Shown here one piece after another: positions 1-8,774 of a stretch of 20,208 bases of DNA; position 1 is the stretch's first letter; the number at the start of each line of letters is the position of its first letter. The position numbers and the translations under genes were made by a program. The notes beneath the pieces were generated by a model. That model had not been told where the DNA came from. It did no database searches and saw nothing but the letters and a program-made list of their open reading frames with translations. Origin of the DNA: Bordetella parapertussis (GTDB lineage Bacteria > Pseudomonadota > Gammaproteobacteria > Burkholderiales > Burkholderiaceae_C); the NCBI GenBank assembly GCA_945907335.1, contig CAMDSU010000010.1, forward strand, positions 1-20,208, in the 5' to 3' direction.

Positions 1-842
1 GCTTGTGCTTTTTGCGGGTTACGTTGCAGCCATGCCTTGATGCCTGGCCAAGAGGCATCCTTGGTTTCGCCGTTGTCCAACAACCAACGTCCGATGCTTT
101 GGTAAGGCTGTTCATTCGATGCCGCAAACGCTACCCGTACGGTGCGAACCCGTCCATCCACCTCGGTGATACGCAAACGCCCCGACCCTTGTATGTGCAA
201 CACCATCGCATCCACCGGGTCTGCTAACCATGCAATTTCTCGCCCGTGCAATGCGGCTTTCGCGGCTTGCTGGCTTTCAATCTCTTGCCGTGTGTACCAA
301 GCTTGCCCCGGCTTCAAAGCCGCAGGCGGGCGGTACACGGGCACTGAAAACCCGTTGCCTGGAATCTTTCTGGCCTCGAGCACCGGTTCGTAGTAACCGG
401 TCAGCAAACCGCCGGCTTGGCCATCCAAAGATTCAATACGGTAGGGCTGCAGGGTTTGCATCAACCATTCGCGCTGCTCTTGGTCACTGGCCAATGTCAA
501 ACGCATGACCTGTGGACACAAAGACGCCAACAGGCCCATGGGGCGTTCGCAACTGCCCAGCAGCACCGGCCAAACCTCTGGCATGGACTCGTTGTCCCAA
601 CCCGGCAGATCGCGCCACTCCACCGCCACGAGTCGGCTGCGTTTGTCTGCGCTGGTTGCAGGAGCGGGGAGGGATGGCGCGGTCACGGCCGGTACGGTTG
701 GTATGCTGAGCGCCACAGGCGGCGCACTGCCTGGTTTGGCAACAGGTGCAGGCACCGGGGGTGACAAGGGAACCTTGCTGGCACACGCCACCAACAACAA
801 TGGCAGGCTCCAACGACCGACGAATCGCCACAAACATGCCAT
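1..842 (-). CDS. mltA: Membrane-bound lytic murein transglycosylase A, lipoprotein (C-terminus outside window)
   Basis: Cleaves the glycan strands of peptidoglycan non-hydrolytically, leaving 1,6-anhydromuramic ends; acts from the periplasmic face of the outer membrane. Only 280 residues lie in the window, with no stop before the edge. Residues 1-21 form a lipoprotein signal: arginines at 6 and 10, a Leu-rich core and a lipobox LVAC with C21 as the lipidated cysteine, followed by a Pro/Ala-rich linker. The MltA domain follows, with GYYEP at 149-153 and the LHIQGSG stretch around 215-221, both typical of the family. The catalytic aspartate belongs to the C-terminal 3D domain, which is not in the window. 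In-frame ATGs also lie at 854 and 893; none has a clear Shine-Dalgarno. I chose 842 because it gives the most compact signal peptide, and 854 is nearly as good. It is divergent from the small membrane protein at 892. Confidence 0.9.
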   Translation of the reverse strand, partial: MACLWRFVGRWSLPLLLVACASKVPLSPPVPAPVAKPGSAPPVALSIPTVPAVTAPSLPAPATSADKRSRLVAVEWRDLPGWDNESMPEVWPVLLGSCERPMGLLASLCPQVMRLTLASDQEQREWLMQTLQPYRIESLDGQAGGLLTGYYEPVLEARKIPGNGFSVPVYRPPAALKPGQAWYTRQEIESQQAAKAALHGREIAWLADPVDAMVLHIQGSGRLRITEVDGRVRTVRVAFAASNEQPYQSIGRWLLDNGETKDASWPGIKAWLQRNPQKAQ

Positions 843-891
843 GGGTTTGCACATAAAGATTACAGTCAGCGCTGAACTTGGAAATAAACAC

Positions 892-1002
892 ATGTTGCTG
901 ATTTTGCTTGAAGCCTTGGGCGCCGGACTGATCTTGGTGCTGATCGTTTGGTGGACCATGTTCTCCGGTCGTCGCAAAGGCGAGCGCGATGACCAGGAAT
1001 GA
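892..1002 (+). CDS. Small single-span membrane protein, 36 aa, function unknown
   Basis: A short open frame begins MLLILLEALG, continues as one hydrophobic segment (about residues 2-23, ending in VWWTMF) and closes with a strongly charged tail (SGRRKGERDDQE). That layout fits a single transmembrane helix with a basic, probably cytoplasmic, C-terminus. A GGA about 10 bases upstream could serve as a weak ribosome binding site. The frame stays open upstream to 505, but that part overlaps the mltA coding region antisense and reads as a shadow, so the ATG at 892 is preferred. It lies in the gap between mltA (divergent) and the amidase gene (convergent, one base away). I recall similar tiny frames near this locus in Comamonadaceae but cannot verify that here. 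No function can be assigned. Confidence 0.5.
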   Translation: MLLILLEALGAGLILVLIVWWTMFSGRRKGERDDQE

Positions 1003-1003
1003 T

Positions 1004-1822
1004 TCACACTGAAGCGCTGTTCAATGCAGGAATTTGCGCTCTGCGTTCGCGCAGCCCCTGCATATTCAGTTCAGCCACCACGCATGCTGCCTGTTGCGCC
1101 TGACAAGCCACCACCTGCCCCCATGGGTCTACCCACATAGAGTGTCCCCAAGTGCGCCTGCCGTTGTCGTGCGTACCGGCTTGTGCCGCAGCCCCTACCC
1201 ACACCAAGTTATCTATTGCCCGCGCACGAACCAGCAATTCCCAATGTGCTTGGCCAGTGGTGTGCGTAAACGCGCTAGGCACCAGCACCACATGGGCGCC
1301 CATGCTGGCCAATTGCTGATAAAGCGCAGGAAAACGAACATCGAAACAAATGCTCAAACCAACGCGCCATGTGTGGCCGTCGCGTGACGGCATATCGAAG
1401 CACACCGGGGTGTCACCGGCGCGTTGCACACGGGCTTCGTCATAGCACTCTGTGCCATTGTCGAAATGGAACAAATGGATTTTGTCGTAGCGCGCGACAC
1501 AAGCACCCGTGGGGCTGAACACCAAGCAACTGTTGCTTACGCGCTGGCTGTCCCCCGGCACAGCCAGCGGCATACTGCCAGCGACCAGCCACAGGGCGTG
1601 CTGAGCGGCAAGTGCTGACAAGCGAGTTTGTATGGGGCCATCGCCAAACGGTTCACCGATGTGCAATTTGTCAGTGTCTTTGTGCCCCATCAAACAAAAA
1701 TACTCGGGCAACACCGCCAGTTCTGCTTGTTGATGTGCGGCTTGTGACAACAAGTCTGCCACCGTGTCCAGGTTGTCTTGCACATTGGCGGATGACACCA
1801 TTTGCAGCAACGCGGCTTTCAT
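1004..1822 (-). CDS. Carbon-nitrogen hydrolase, deaminated glutathione amidase (Nit1) type
   Basis: A 272-residue cytoplasmic member of the nitrilase superfamily. The catalytic triad is visible: E40 in LPEYF, K114 in YDKIHLF and C159 in SICFDVRFP. The CFDVRFP context resembles the Nit1/NitFhit branch, whose members hydrolyse the amide of deaminated glutathione, a side product of transaminases; this specificity is inferred. The ATG at 1822 overlaps the yhdP stop codon as ATGA, which argues for translational coupling and for this start over an upstream in-frame GTG/ATG that would add 29 residues without family character. Its stop lies one base from that of the small membrane protein on the other strand. 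Family assignment is secure; the substrate is less so. Confidence 0.88.
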   Translation of the reverse strand: MKAALLQMVSSANVQDNLDTVADLLSQAAHQQAELAVLPEYFCLMGHKDTDKLHIGEPFGDGPIQTRLSALAAQHALWLVAGSMPLAVPGDSQRVSNSCLVFSPTGACVARYDKIHLFHFDNGTECYDEARVQRAGDTPVCFDMPSRDGHTWRVGLSICFDVRFPALYQQLASMGAHVVLVPSAFTHTTGQAHWELLVRARAIDNLVWVGAAAQAGTHDNGRRTWGHSMWVDPWGQVVACQAQQAACVVAELNMQGLRERRAQIPALNSASV

Positions 1823-4800
1823 GGCTTGGCATCCGCAGGTTTGGCGGGTGTGCCCGGTTTGCCGTCCAGCGACGAACCGTCTTTTTTGGTGACCTTGGGG
1901 TCTTTCCACGTGCCCTGCACATGCAGTTCTTGCGTATTGGATTTCATCAAGGGTTTGCGCAATACATACTGCGCCAAAAACGTGGTCAGTCCCACCAAGG
2001 GATTGATCGCGCTGTAAACCAGGGATGCGGTTCCTGCATTAATTTCGGGCACGATCACCACTTTGAGGTCTTGCGTTTCATTTTTCAAATCAGCGCGGCC
2101 CTCCATCAATACTGCCGCGCTCACGCCCTTCATCTGCAAATTGTTGGTGCTGGCAATGCCTTGCTGAATCGCAACATCGCCACGCACAAAGTCAAACAAA
2201 AAGCCTTCGCTGAAGACGTCGCTGAAATCGAGCATCAAGCGTCTGGGCAACGACTGCAATGTCAATACGCCCAGCAACCTGGCCACACCGGGTTCGGTTT
2301 TTAAAAACTGTCCGCGCTCCATGTTGACATTGAATTGGCCGCTCATGGTGTTGTAGTCGGGCGAGAAAGGTGAGCCTTGCCATCCCACTTGACCGACCAT
2401 TCGGCCCTTGCCGTTGCGCATGGCACCTTTGTAGCCGAGTCGGTTGAGCAAATCACCCGAGTCTTGGATTTGCAACGTGAACTCCAATTGCGAACGTTTG
2501 GCAGCGGCTTTCGCCGCGCCGCCCCACTGTCCCTTGCTTTGGAAACTGGCCTCAGGCATGGTCAGATTGAGCTTGTTCAATACCCATTCACGGGTGCCGG
2601 TGGTGTTGGTTCGGGCAAAGCCTTCAATGTCTGCACGCCCCAGCGCAATACCGCGCAACTCAAGATTGTCGATGACGATTTCAAGTGCAGGCATGTCTTT
2701 GGGGGAGTTCGACATGACCGCCTCGACCTCTTCTAGAGCCGCAGGCGGAACCGACAAATACGTCAAATGCGCATTGACTTTTGAGTTCGTGCCGTCTTGC
2801 GCGGGTCGATAGTCGGCCATGCCTTGAAATTCAGTGGCACGCGCCTGAATGCGCCACTGCTTGGGTTGCTTTTCTGCGGTGACCTGTAATTGGTTGTAAG
2901 TGCGTCCTGCCCACAGCAACTCTTGCACTTGCAGATCGATCTTGGTGGGCATGTAAGACACCATAGCGCTGCGTGAAGCGTTGCTGGATTTAACCACTGC
3001 ATCATCGTCCATCCAACTGTTGAGTACTGGCTGCCATTCATCCATGCTCAACGCGGTTTGCTTGACCTGCAACACCACACTGTTGTCCGTGGGTTCTTTC
3101 CACGCGGTCGAATTACCCAGTTGGATTTGACCGCGTAAAACGCTGGGCGTGCTGCCGCTGATATCGCGCCAGTAACGAACAGACAGCAAGTTACCCAAAC
3201 TAAGCTGCAATTGATCTTGTGTGGCGCTGCCACGGCCTGAACCGGCGCGCAACACATTGCTGTCAAAACGCAGTGGCATGCTGGTCGTCGGCGGCTTTGC
3301 CAACGGCGCTGGCAGGTCGATGGCCATGCCTTGTAAATTGCTGAGAACGGTCAATTCGGGCTGGCCCTGGCGCAGGCTGAGACTGGCTGTGTAATTGGTC
3401 GTGCCATTCAAACGCGCGGTCAGCGCCGTCAGACTGGAAAACTCTGGCGCCTGTTTGATGGCATCTGACGAAATGCTCCCCTGTACATTCACACGCGCAG
3501 CACCTTCGGCGAGGTTTTCATTAAAGCGCAATGCGCCATCCATCCGGGCCTCGCCGCCCAAAAAATTCAACCGCACATTGTTAATGTTCAAGCCAGACTG
3601 CGTGTAATAAATCATGCCCTTGGCTTTGAAAAGTTTGGGAACAGCTGCCTGCATTTGTATGTCATTGCCCAGCAAATTCACCGATCCCTGAACCCGCATG
3701 TTGTCCAGGTTGGAGAGGGGCAAGAACAAGCGGAACTGGTGGTCTGCCTGGCCGTTGACACCTGCAGCGTTGAACCATCGCCCCACAGATTCAGACAAGG
3801 GTGAGGCGCTGGTGGTCAGCAGTGCGTCGCTGAGGTTGCCTTTGAGCTGGGCGCTGACGTCAGCCACGATGTCGTTCAAGTCTGGGATTTGTACGTCAAG
3901 TTGCGTGATCTGCATGGCCGCCATTGGACCGATACGCGCATTGTTGGATTTGACCTGTAATTGATTGCGGTTGATCACCAACTCCCCATTGGCTTGCTGA
4001 ACCGCAGGCCAGTTATTTGGCGCTGCTTTGGCTTCTCTTGCGGCAGTGATGGGCGGCGCATATTGAACCCCCAATTGAAGAAAAGGTGCGCGGATACTGA
4101 ATACACCGTCATTGGTTTTGTGAAAAGGGAAATGGTCGAGCGGCCCCTGCAGTTGTACTGTGGCATTGTCAAACCAGCCTGTGCTCAAGGCATCTCGCAC
4201 ATAGCGCCTGGTCGACAATTCCAGATCGGTGGGCAAATAACGGTGTAGTCTGGCGGCTTGCAAGCGCTGGACCTGAACCTGTAAATCCAGACGGCCCATG
4301 GGCAACTTGGTGTCACCTTCCTCCCAATTCAGCGCAAAGCTGCCCTGTCCGTCCGCATTATTGACCTGCGCGTTTTGCAGCCTGATTTGCCAGCGATCCT
4401 GTTTTTTGCCCCAGCTCAGTGCTGTGCTGAAGGATTTGACGGGAACCAGCGGATCATCCAACCAATTCACCAATGCCACATGGCCGTCTTGCACGTCCAA
4501 TTGCCCTTTGCCGGACCGTTCATTGAAATCAAATTCGACATGGGCGTTTTGTAAACCGGGCCACCAGTCTGACTCGGGTTTGCGGGCCGGGTCCACGGCG
4601 CTGCCCTCGATTTGCAACTGCTGGATCTGACCACGGGCTTTGTATTGAAAGCTTGCAGAGCCGGCATCAAACCATTGCATATCCAGCGCATGCACTTGGC
4701 CCAGCGGCTTGGCTTGCGCCAAGCGCGCATGTGTGAGTTCACCCAAGGGAAGTTGCACGGCAATACGCGCCAACACTTCAATCGGAAAATCTTCCAAGTG

Positions 4801-5907
4801 CAATTCGCCAGTGGCCGCCCACGGCTCATTGTCCTGGCGTGGCTTGCGCCAAGCCAAGCGTGTTTTGCCACTGGCCCAGGCTTTCCCTTTGGCAGGCTTG
4901 ACGCTGAGCTGCTCGGTCAACAGCTCATGACCGAGTCCATCCATCCAAGACTGCAGCCGGATACGTCCCGCGAGGGATTCAAATTCGAGTGCGTCTTTTT
5001 GTTTGTCCCATTGCAGCTGAACATCACGCAAGCCAAGGTCCAAGGTCTGGTTGTTCCACACGCCTCGGTCTATGTCAGCCCAACCACGCAACCAGCCTTT
5101 GCCTGTGAGTGAGTCAATATTTGCTGCCGACTGAAGATACACCGACATGCGGCTGATATCGAGCTCAGGCACTTGCGCATAAAAACGGCCCTTCCATGTC
5201 GACACATCACTGGGTTGGTTGTTGAACAATGACTGGCTGAATTGGCCCTGTATTTGAAAAGGCTGGCCCCAGTCGGCGGGAGGCTTGGCATCCAGTCGCC
5301 ATTGGTGGCTGCGCAAGCCGTTTTGCCATTGGATATTGACCGCTGACAACTCCACTTCAGGCTGTAGCAGCAATTCGTCCACCCAACGCAAGCGGCCCTC
5401 TTGAACAGTGATGTGCGGTTGACGCAGCAACCAATCGAGCACGCCTGAATTGTTCTGCTCAGCCAGCAACATGCCCGCTACCAGCCAACGGCCTTGCGCA
5501 TCGCGCCTGACTTCAAGCTCGGGGGCTTTGAATTCAATGCGATCCAAGGTCAAACCCAGCAAGGAAGCGGGTGACAAACTGACACGCACCTGAGGCAAAC
5601 GCAACACCTCTTGTTGTTGCTGGTTGCGCAATACGACATCCGACAAAATGAAAGTGGGGACCCAGCCCTCAGACGCTGATTGCAACTGCCCGATAGTGAG
5701 CTGCACGCCCCAGGCCTTGGATGCCATGGCCTCTATTTGTGGTTGCCAGTCGAGTATTCGCGGCACAATCCACCAGTGCAATGCTGCGGTGGCCAGTAGC
5801 ATGATCGACCAGAAACCGATCACCAACCACCACAACCAATGGGTCAGTCTGACATACCAACGCCAAGCGGCATTTGCTGCTGCAGGGGGCAAGGGTTGTT
5901 CAGACAT
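1819..5907 (-). CDS. yhdP: YhdP family AsmA-like envelope protein (intermembrane phospholipid transport)
   Basis: A 1362-residue protein of the YhdP/TIGR02099 family, related to AsmA and TamB. In Escherichia coli YhdP works with TamB and YdbH to move phospholipids from the inner to the outer membrane. After an 20-residue N-terminus there is one transmembrane anchor (about 24-45, rich in Trp, Leu and Ile), then more than 1200 residues of alternating polar/hydrophobic strands expected for a long periplasmic beta-groove bridge. The C-terminal region (LPRRLMLDFSDVFSEGFLFDFVRGD and a later NPLVGLTTFLAQYVLRKPL) is the conserved AsmA-like end, followed by a Lys/Pro/Ala-rich tail. Length is slightly above the E. 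coli protein (about 1266). The start at 5907 is 53-74 bases from divergent glnE; no good Shine-Dalgarno is seen. The gene is intact and overlaps the amidase gene by four bases. Confidence 0.93.
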   Translation of the reverse strand: MSEQPLPPAAANAAWRWYVRLTHWLWWLVIGFWSIMLLATAALHWWIVPRILDWQPQIEAMASKAWGVQLTIGQLQSASEGWVPTFILSDVVLRNQQQQEVLRLPQVRVSLSPASLLGLTLDRIEFKAPELEVRRDAQGRWLVAGMLLAEQNNSGVLDWLLRQPHITVQEGRLRWVDELLLQPEVELSAVNIQWQNGLRSHQWRLDAKPPADWGQPFQIQGQFSQSLFNNQPSDVSTWKGRFYAQVPELDISRMSVYLQSAANIDSLTGKGWLRGWADIDRGVWNNQTLDLGLRDVQLQWDKQKDALEFESLAGRIRLQSWMDGLGHELLTEQLSVKPAKGKAWASGKTRLAWRKPRQDNEPWAATGELHLEDFPIEVLARIAVQLPLGELTHARLAQAKPLGQVHALDMQWFDAGSASFQYKARGQIQQLQIEGSAVDPARKPESDWWPGLQNAHVEFDFNERSGKGQLDVQDGHVALVNWLDDPLVPVKSFSTALSWGKKQDRWQIRLQNAQVNNADGQGSFALNWEEGDTKLPMGRLDLQVQVQRLQAARLHRYLPTDLELSTRRYVRDALSTGWFDNATVQLQGPLDHFPFHKTNDGVFSIRAPFLQLGVQYAPPITAAREAKAAPNNWPAVQQANGELVINRNQLQVKSNNARIGPMAAMQITQLDVQIPDLNDIVADVSAQLKGNLSDALLTTSASPLSESVGRWFNAAGVNGQADHQFRLFLPLSNLDNMRVQGSVNLLGNDIQMQAAVPKLFKAKGMIYYTQSGLNINNVRLNFLGGEARMDGALRFNENLAEGAARVNVQGSISSDAIKQAPEFSSLTALTARLNGTTNYTASLSLRQGQPELTVLSNLQGMAIDLPAPLAKPPTTSMPLRFDSNVLRAGSGRGSATQDQLQLSLGNLLSVRYWRDISGSTPSVLRGQIQLGNSTAWKEPTDNSVVLQVKQTALSMDEWQPVLNSWMDDDAVVKSSNASRSAMVSYMPTKIDLQVQELLWAGRTYNQLQVTAEKQPKQWRIQARATEFQGMADYRPAQDGTNSKVNAHLTYLSVPPAALEEVEAVMSNSPKDMPALEIVIDNLELRGIALGRADIEGFARTNTTGTREWVLNKLNLTMPEASFQSKGQWGGAAKAAAKRSQLEFTLQIQDSGDLLNRLGYKGAMRNGKGRMVGQVGWQGSPFSPDYNTMSGQFNVNMERGQFLKTEPGVARLLGVLTLQSLPRRLMLDFSDVFSEGFLFDFVRGDVAIQQGIASTNNLQMKGVSAAVLMEGRADLKNETQDLKVVIVPEINAGTASLVYSAINPLVGLTTFLAQYVLRKPLMKSNTQELHVQGTWKDPKVTKKDGSSLDGKPGTPAKPADAKP

Positions 5908-5981
5908 GCAAAATGTTTACCAAGTTTGTAATAGGGTTACTGTGAAATTATCACCGCCAAGTGCCCCGTGCGGAAAACCGC

Positions 5982-8699
5982 ATGGCAAATAGCCCGCCAT
6001 TCCTTGGCGCCGCTGGCTCGCGCTTGGTGCTGCGCTTGCGACGCCGCTATGACAAACACCTGCATTTGCTCCCGCACGGGGCCCCCACACAGGAAACATT
6101 GGCAGCTTGTTTCCAGGCCCTGCAGGCTGATTACCCGCAACCGGCTGATGGCCTGCGGGTCTTGCGGCAGTTGTGTTTAGAGCGGCTGGTGGTGCAAGAT
6201 TGCGAACAACAGGCCACTCTAGAACTGGTGACACGCGCCATGACCTGCTTGGCCGAATTCACCTTGGACATTGGTTTGCGCGAAGCCTTGGCGCGGGTTG
6301 CGTTGCGCCATGGGTGGCCGCGCCGCAGCGACGGCACAGTCGCTCAATTGTGGGTGGTTGGCATGGGCAAGTTGGGCGCAGCCGAGTTGAATGTCTCCAG
6401 CGATATTGATCTGGTGTACGTGTATGACGAAGACGGTGAAACACGTGCTGACGACGGCGACTGTGTGCGCATAGACAACCATGTGTTTTTCGACAAAGTT
6501 GTCAAGCAACTGTTTCAACTGATTGGCGAGCCCACCGAACACGGACAGGTGTTTCGCATGGATTTGGCGCTGCGTCCGAATGGCGAATCCGGCGCAAGTG
6601 TGGTGTCGTTGGCTTCGTTGGAGACATATTTCCAAGTGCAAGGCCGCGAATGGGAGCGGTTGGCTTGGCTCAAAGCGCGTGTGGTGGCTCCTGCGGCTTG
6701 CATGGACCAGGTGCCCGCCTTGCGCGATATCGTCACTCCGTTTGTGTTTCGACGCTACCTCGACTACAACGTCATCGATGCATTGCGTGATTTGCACCAG
6801 CAAATTCGTGCCCATGCGCAACGCCAAAGTCTGGGGCGCCCTGAAAGAGTGAACGACGTCAAACTCGGTCGCGGCGGCATTCGTGAAATTGAATTCACGG
6901 TGCAAATGCTGCAAGTGGTGCGCGGCGGTCAATTCCCTGAATTGCGCATGCGCCCGACGCTGCAGGCCTTGCCCGCCTTGGTCCAGGCGCGCTTGATGCC
7001 AGCCGATAGCGCCGAGTCATTGGCCCAAGCCTATGAATTTTTACGTCGTGTGGAACACCGGGTGCAATACTTGGACGACAAGCAAACCCATATTCTGCCA
7101 ACCGATGAAGACGATTTGCGCTGGGTCGCCCTCAGCATGCAACTGCCCGACACAGACACCTTGGATTCGCAGTTGCAGTTCTGGCGTGACAAAGTGGCCA
7201 ATGAATTTGAACGATTGCTGCGCCCTGCGGCTGCTGCGCCATCGGAGTCGGCCCCAGTGGCCACCAGCGCAGACATAGACAGCTTGCTTGACAACCTGAG
7301 CCCGGCGCTGCGCCAGCGGGTGGCGACTTGGTCAGACGCGCCGCGCATCAGAGCGTTGCGCGAAGACGCTCGCCAACGCCTCTTCAAATTGGTACAACGC
7401 ACCCAAACCTGGTTGGGTCAGGGGCGTGTGAGCGAGGCCGCCGCCTTGCGTTGGTGCGACTGGATGGAGCCATTGCTGCGGCGTGAAACCTATTTGGCAT
7501 TGCTGCTGGAGCGCCCGCCCATCCATGCGCAATTGCTCAAGCTGCTGGATGCGGGCCGCTGGACCACCACATACCTGATGAAACACCCTGGTGTGATTGA
7601 TGAACTTGCCGACCCTGGCATGTTGGACGAGCGTTTTGACCCAACGCTATTGGCCCGCAATGTGCAAGTACGCCACGATGCACTGCGCGCCCATGCTGGA
7701 GACGACGAGGAAAGCCTGCTTAACCTGCTGCGCCGAGCACACCACGCAGAATTATTTTTGACGCTGGCTCGCGATGTTGAAGGCCGTTTGCAAGTCGAAC
7801 AAGTGGCAGACGATTTGAGTGCCTTGGCAGATTGCATGGTCAATATCACCGCGCAATGGGTGTGGTCACGCTTGAAAAACAAGCACCGCGACACGCCCTG
7901 CTTTGGCATCGTGGGTTATGGCAAATGGGGGGGCAAAGAGCTGGGTTACGGCAGTGACCTGGACATCGTGTTTATTTACCGTGATGAGCATCCTCAAGCC
8001 GCCGAGGTTTATGCTGGGTTTGCGCGCAAATTGATTCAGTGGCTGACCACCAAAACCGGTGAAGGCGACATGTATGAAATAGACACGGCGCTCAGGCCAA
8101 ACGGCAATTCAGGCCTGCTGGTCAGCAGCATCGAGGCATTCAGTGATTACCAATCCCAGCGTGGCAGCAACACCGCCTGGCTGTGGGAGCACCAGGCGAT
8201 GACACGGGCGCGGTTTTGCGTGGGCGACGCCGGGTTGCGCGAATCATTTGACAGCGTGCGTCGCCAAGTGCTTTGCGCACCGCGTGAGCCGCAAGCACTG
8301 GCGGCAGAAATCATCGCCATGCGCGACAAACTGCGCGATGCCTACCCAGCGCCAGCCAGTGCCTTCGATTTCAAACACAGTCGCGGCGGCATGATGGATG
8401 CGGAATTTGCGGTGCAATTTCTGGTGCTGGCCCATGCAGCCACGTACCGGGGATTACAAGACAACATGGGCAATATCGGATTGCTGCTGCTTGCAGAGCA
8501 AGTGGGCCTGTTGCCGCACAGCGTTGGGGAGCGAGCGGCATGGGCCTACCGCGAGTTGCGTCATCGCCAACACCAAGCCAGACTCGATGAACAGGCCGGA
8601 CGCGACGAACCCAGCAATATGGCTGCCCACAAGGCCGCCATATTGGCGCTGTGGCATGCGGTGTTTGACCGCTATACAAAGCAGCAGACGAGTGCATAA
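5982..8699 (+). CDS. glnE: Bifunctional glutamine synthetase adenylyltransferase/adenylyl-removing enzyme
   Basis: Controls glutamine synthetase (GlnA) by adding AMP to, or removing it from, a tyrosine, in response to PII protein and glutamine. Two nucleotidyltransferase domains are visible, numbered from the ATG at 5982: the N-terminal removase head with GMGKLGAAELNVSSDIDL at about 127-144, and the C-terminal transferase head with GYGKWGGKELGYGSDLDI from about 645. Each is followed by its helical GlnD-PII-uridylyltransferase-like region (for example KLGRGGIREIEF and KHSRGGMMDAEF). Length of 905 residues is normal for betaproteobacteria. A GTG at 5961 in the same frame would give 912 residues. 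The ATG is preferred because a GGA lies seven bases before it and because family proteins start close to the sequence NSPPF. The gene is divergent from yhdP and appears intact. Confidence 0.95.
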   Translation: MANSPPFLGAAGSRLVLRLRRRYDKHLHLLPHGAPTQETLAACFQALQADYPQPADGLRVLRQLCLERLVVQDCEQQATLELVTRAMTCLAEFTLDIGLREALARVALRHGWPRRSDGTVAQLWVVGMGKLGAAELNVSSDIDLVYVYDEDGETRADDGDCVRIDNHVFFDKVVKQLFQLIGEPTEHGQVFRMDLALRPNGESGASVVSLASLETYFQVQGREWERLAWLKARVVAPAACMDQVPALRDIVTPFVFRRYLDYNVIDALRDLHQQIRAHAQRQSLGRPERVNDVKLGRGGIREIEFTVQMLQVVRGGQFPELRMRPTLQALPALVQARLMPADSAESLAQAYEFLRRVEHRVQYLDDKQTHILPTDEDDLRWVALSMQLPDTDTLDSQLQFWRDKVANEFERLLRPAAAAPSESAPVATSADIDSLLDNLSPALRQRVATWSDAPRIRALREDARQRLFKLVQRTQTWLGQGRVSEAAALRWCDWMEPLLRRETYLALLLERPPIHAQLLKLLDAGRWTTTYLMKHPGVIDELADPGMLDERFDPTLLARNVQVRHDALRAHAGDDEESLLNLLRRAHHAELFLTLARDVEGRLQVEQVADDLSALADCMVNITAQWVWSRLKNKHRDTPCFGIVGYGKWGGKELGYGSDLDIVFIYRDEHPQAAEVYAGFARKLIQWLTTKTGEGDMYEIDTALRPNGNSGLLVSSIEAFSDYQSQRGSNTAWLWEHQAMTRARFCVGDAGLRESFDSVRRQVLCAPREPQALAAEIIAMRDKLRDAYPAPASAFDFKHSRGGMMDAEFAVQFLVLAHAATYRGLQDNMGNIGLLLLAEQVGLLPHSVGERAAWAYRELRHRQHQARLDEQAGRDEPSNMAAHKAAILALWHAVFDRYTKQQTSA

Positions 8700-8723
8700 A
8701 CCCGGCGTATTGACAACCTTCTT

Positions 8724-8740
8724 AGCCTGAGGGGGCTTTT
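8724..8740 (+). terminator. Possible weak terminator after glnE
   Basis: A short inverted repeat (AGCCT pairing with GGGCT, one G-T wobble, four-base loop) is followed by four T residues, 25 bases after the glnE stop. The stem has only five pairs, so this may attenuate rather than stop transcription, and glnE may read through into the peroxidase operon. Confidence 0.25.
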
Positions 8741-8774
8741 GCCGGTGTCGTGGACAATAGCGCCAAACTAACGC

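Noticed and set aside
484..891. A 135-codon minus-strand frame covering the start of mltA
   Set aside because: It lies in a different frame from the mltA lipoprotein, whose signal peptide and MltA motifs are unmistakable; this frame is Cys/Gly/Arg-rich without family features.
1612..2304. A 230-codon plus-strand frame opposite the 3' ends of yhdP and the amidase gene
   Set aside because: It is antisense to two well-supported genes, has odd composition rich in His, Cys and Gln, and shows no recognisable domain.
5908..5981. A divergent promoter pair between yhdP and glnE
   Set aside because: The region is AT-richer than its flanks, but I could not find hexamer pairs with acceptable spacing on either strand.
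6219..6932. A 237-codon minus-strand frame inside glnE
   Set aside because: It is the antisense shadow of the first nucleotidyltransferase domain of glnE; long antisense frames are expected from the codon bias.
8710..8758. A consensus -35 hexamer TTGACA (8710-8715) and a -10-like GACAAT (8753-8758) before the peroxidase gene
   Set aside because: They are 37 bases apart, far from the 16-18 needed, and neither has a partner at the correct spacing.
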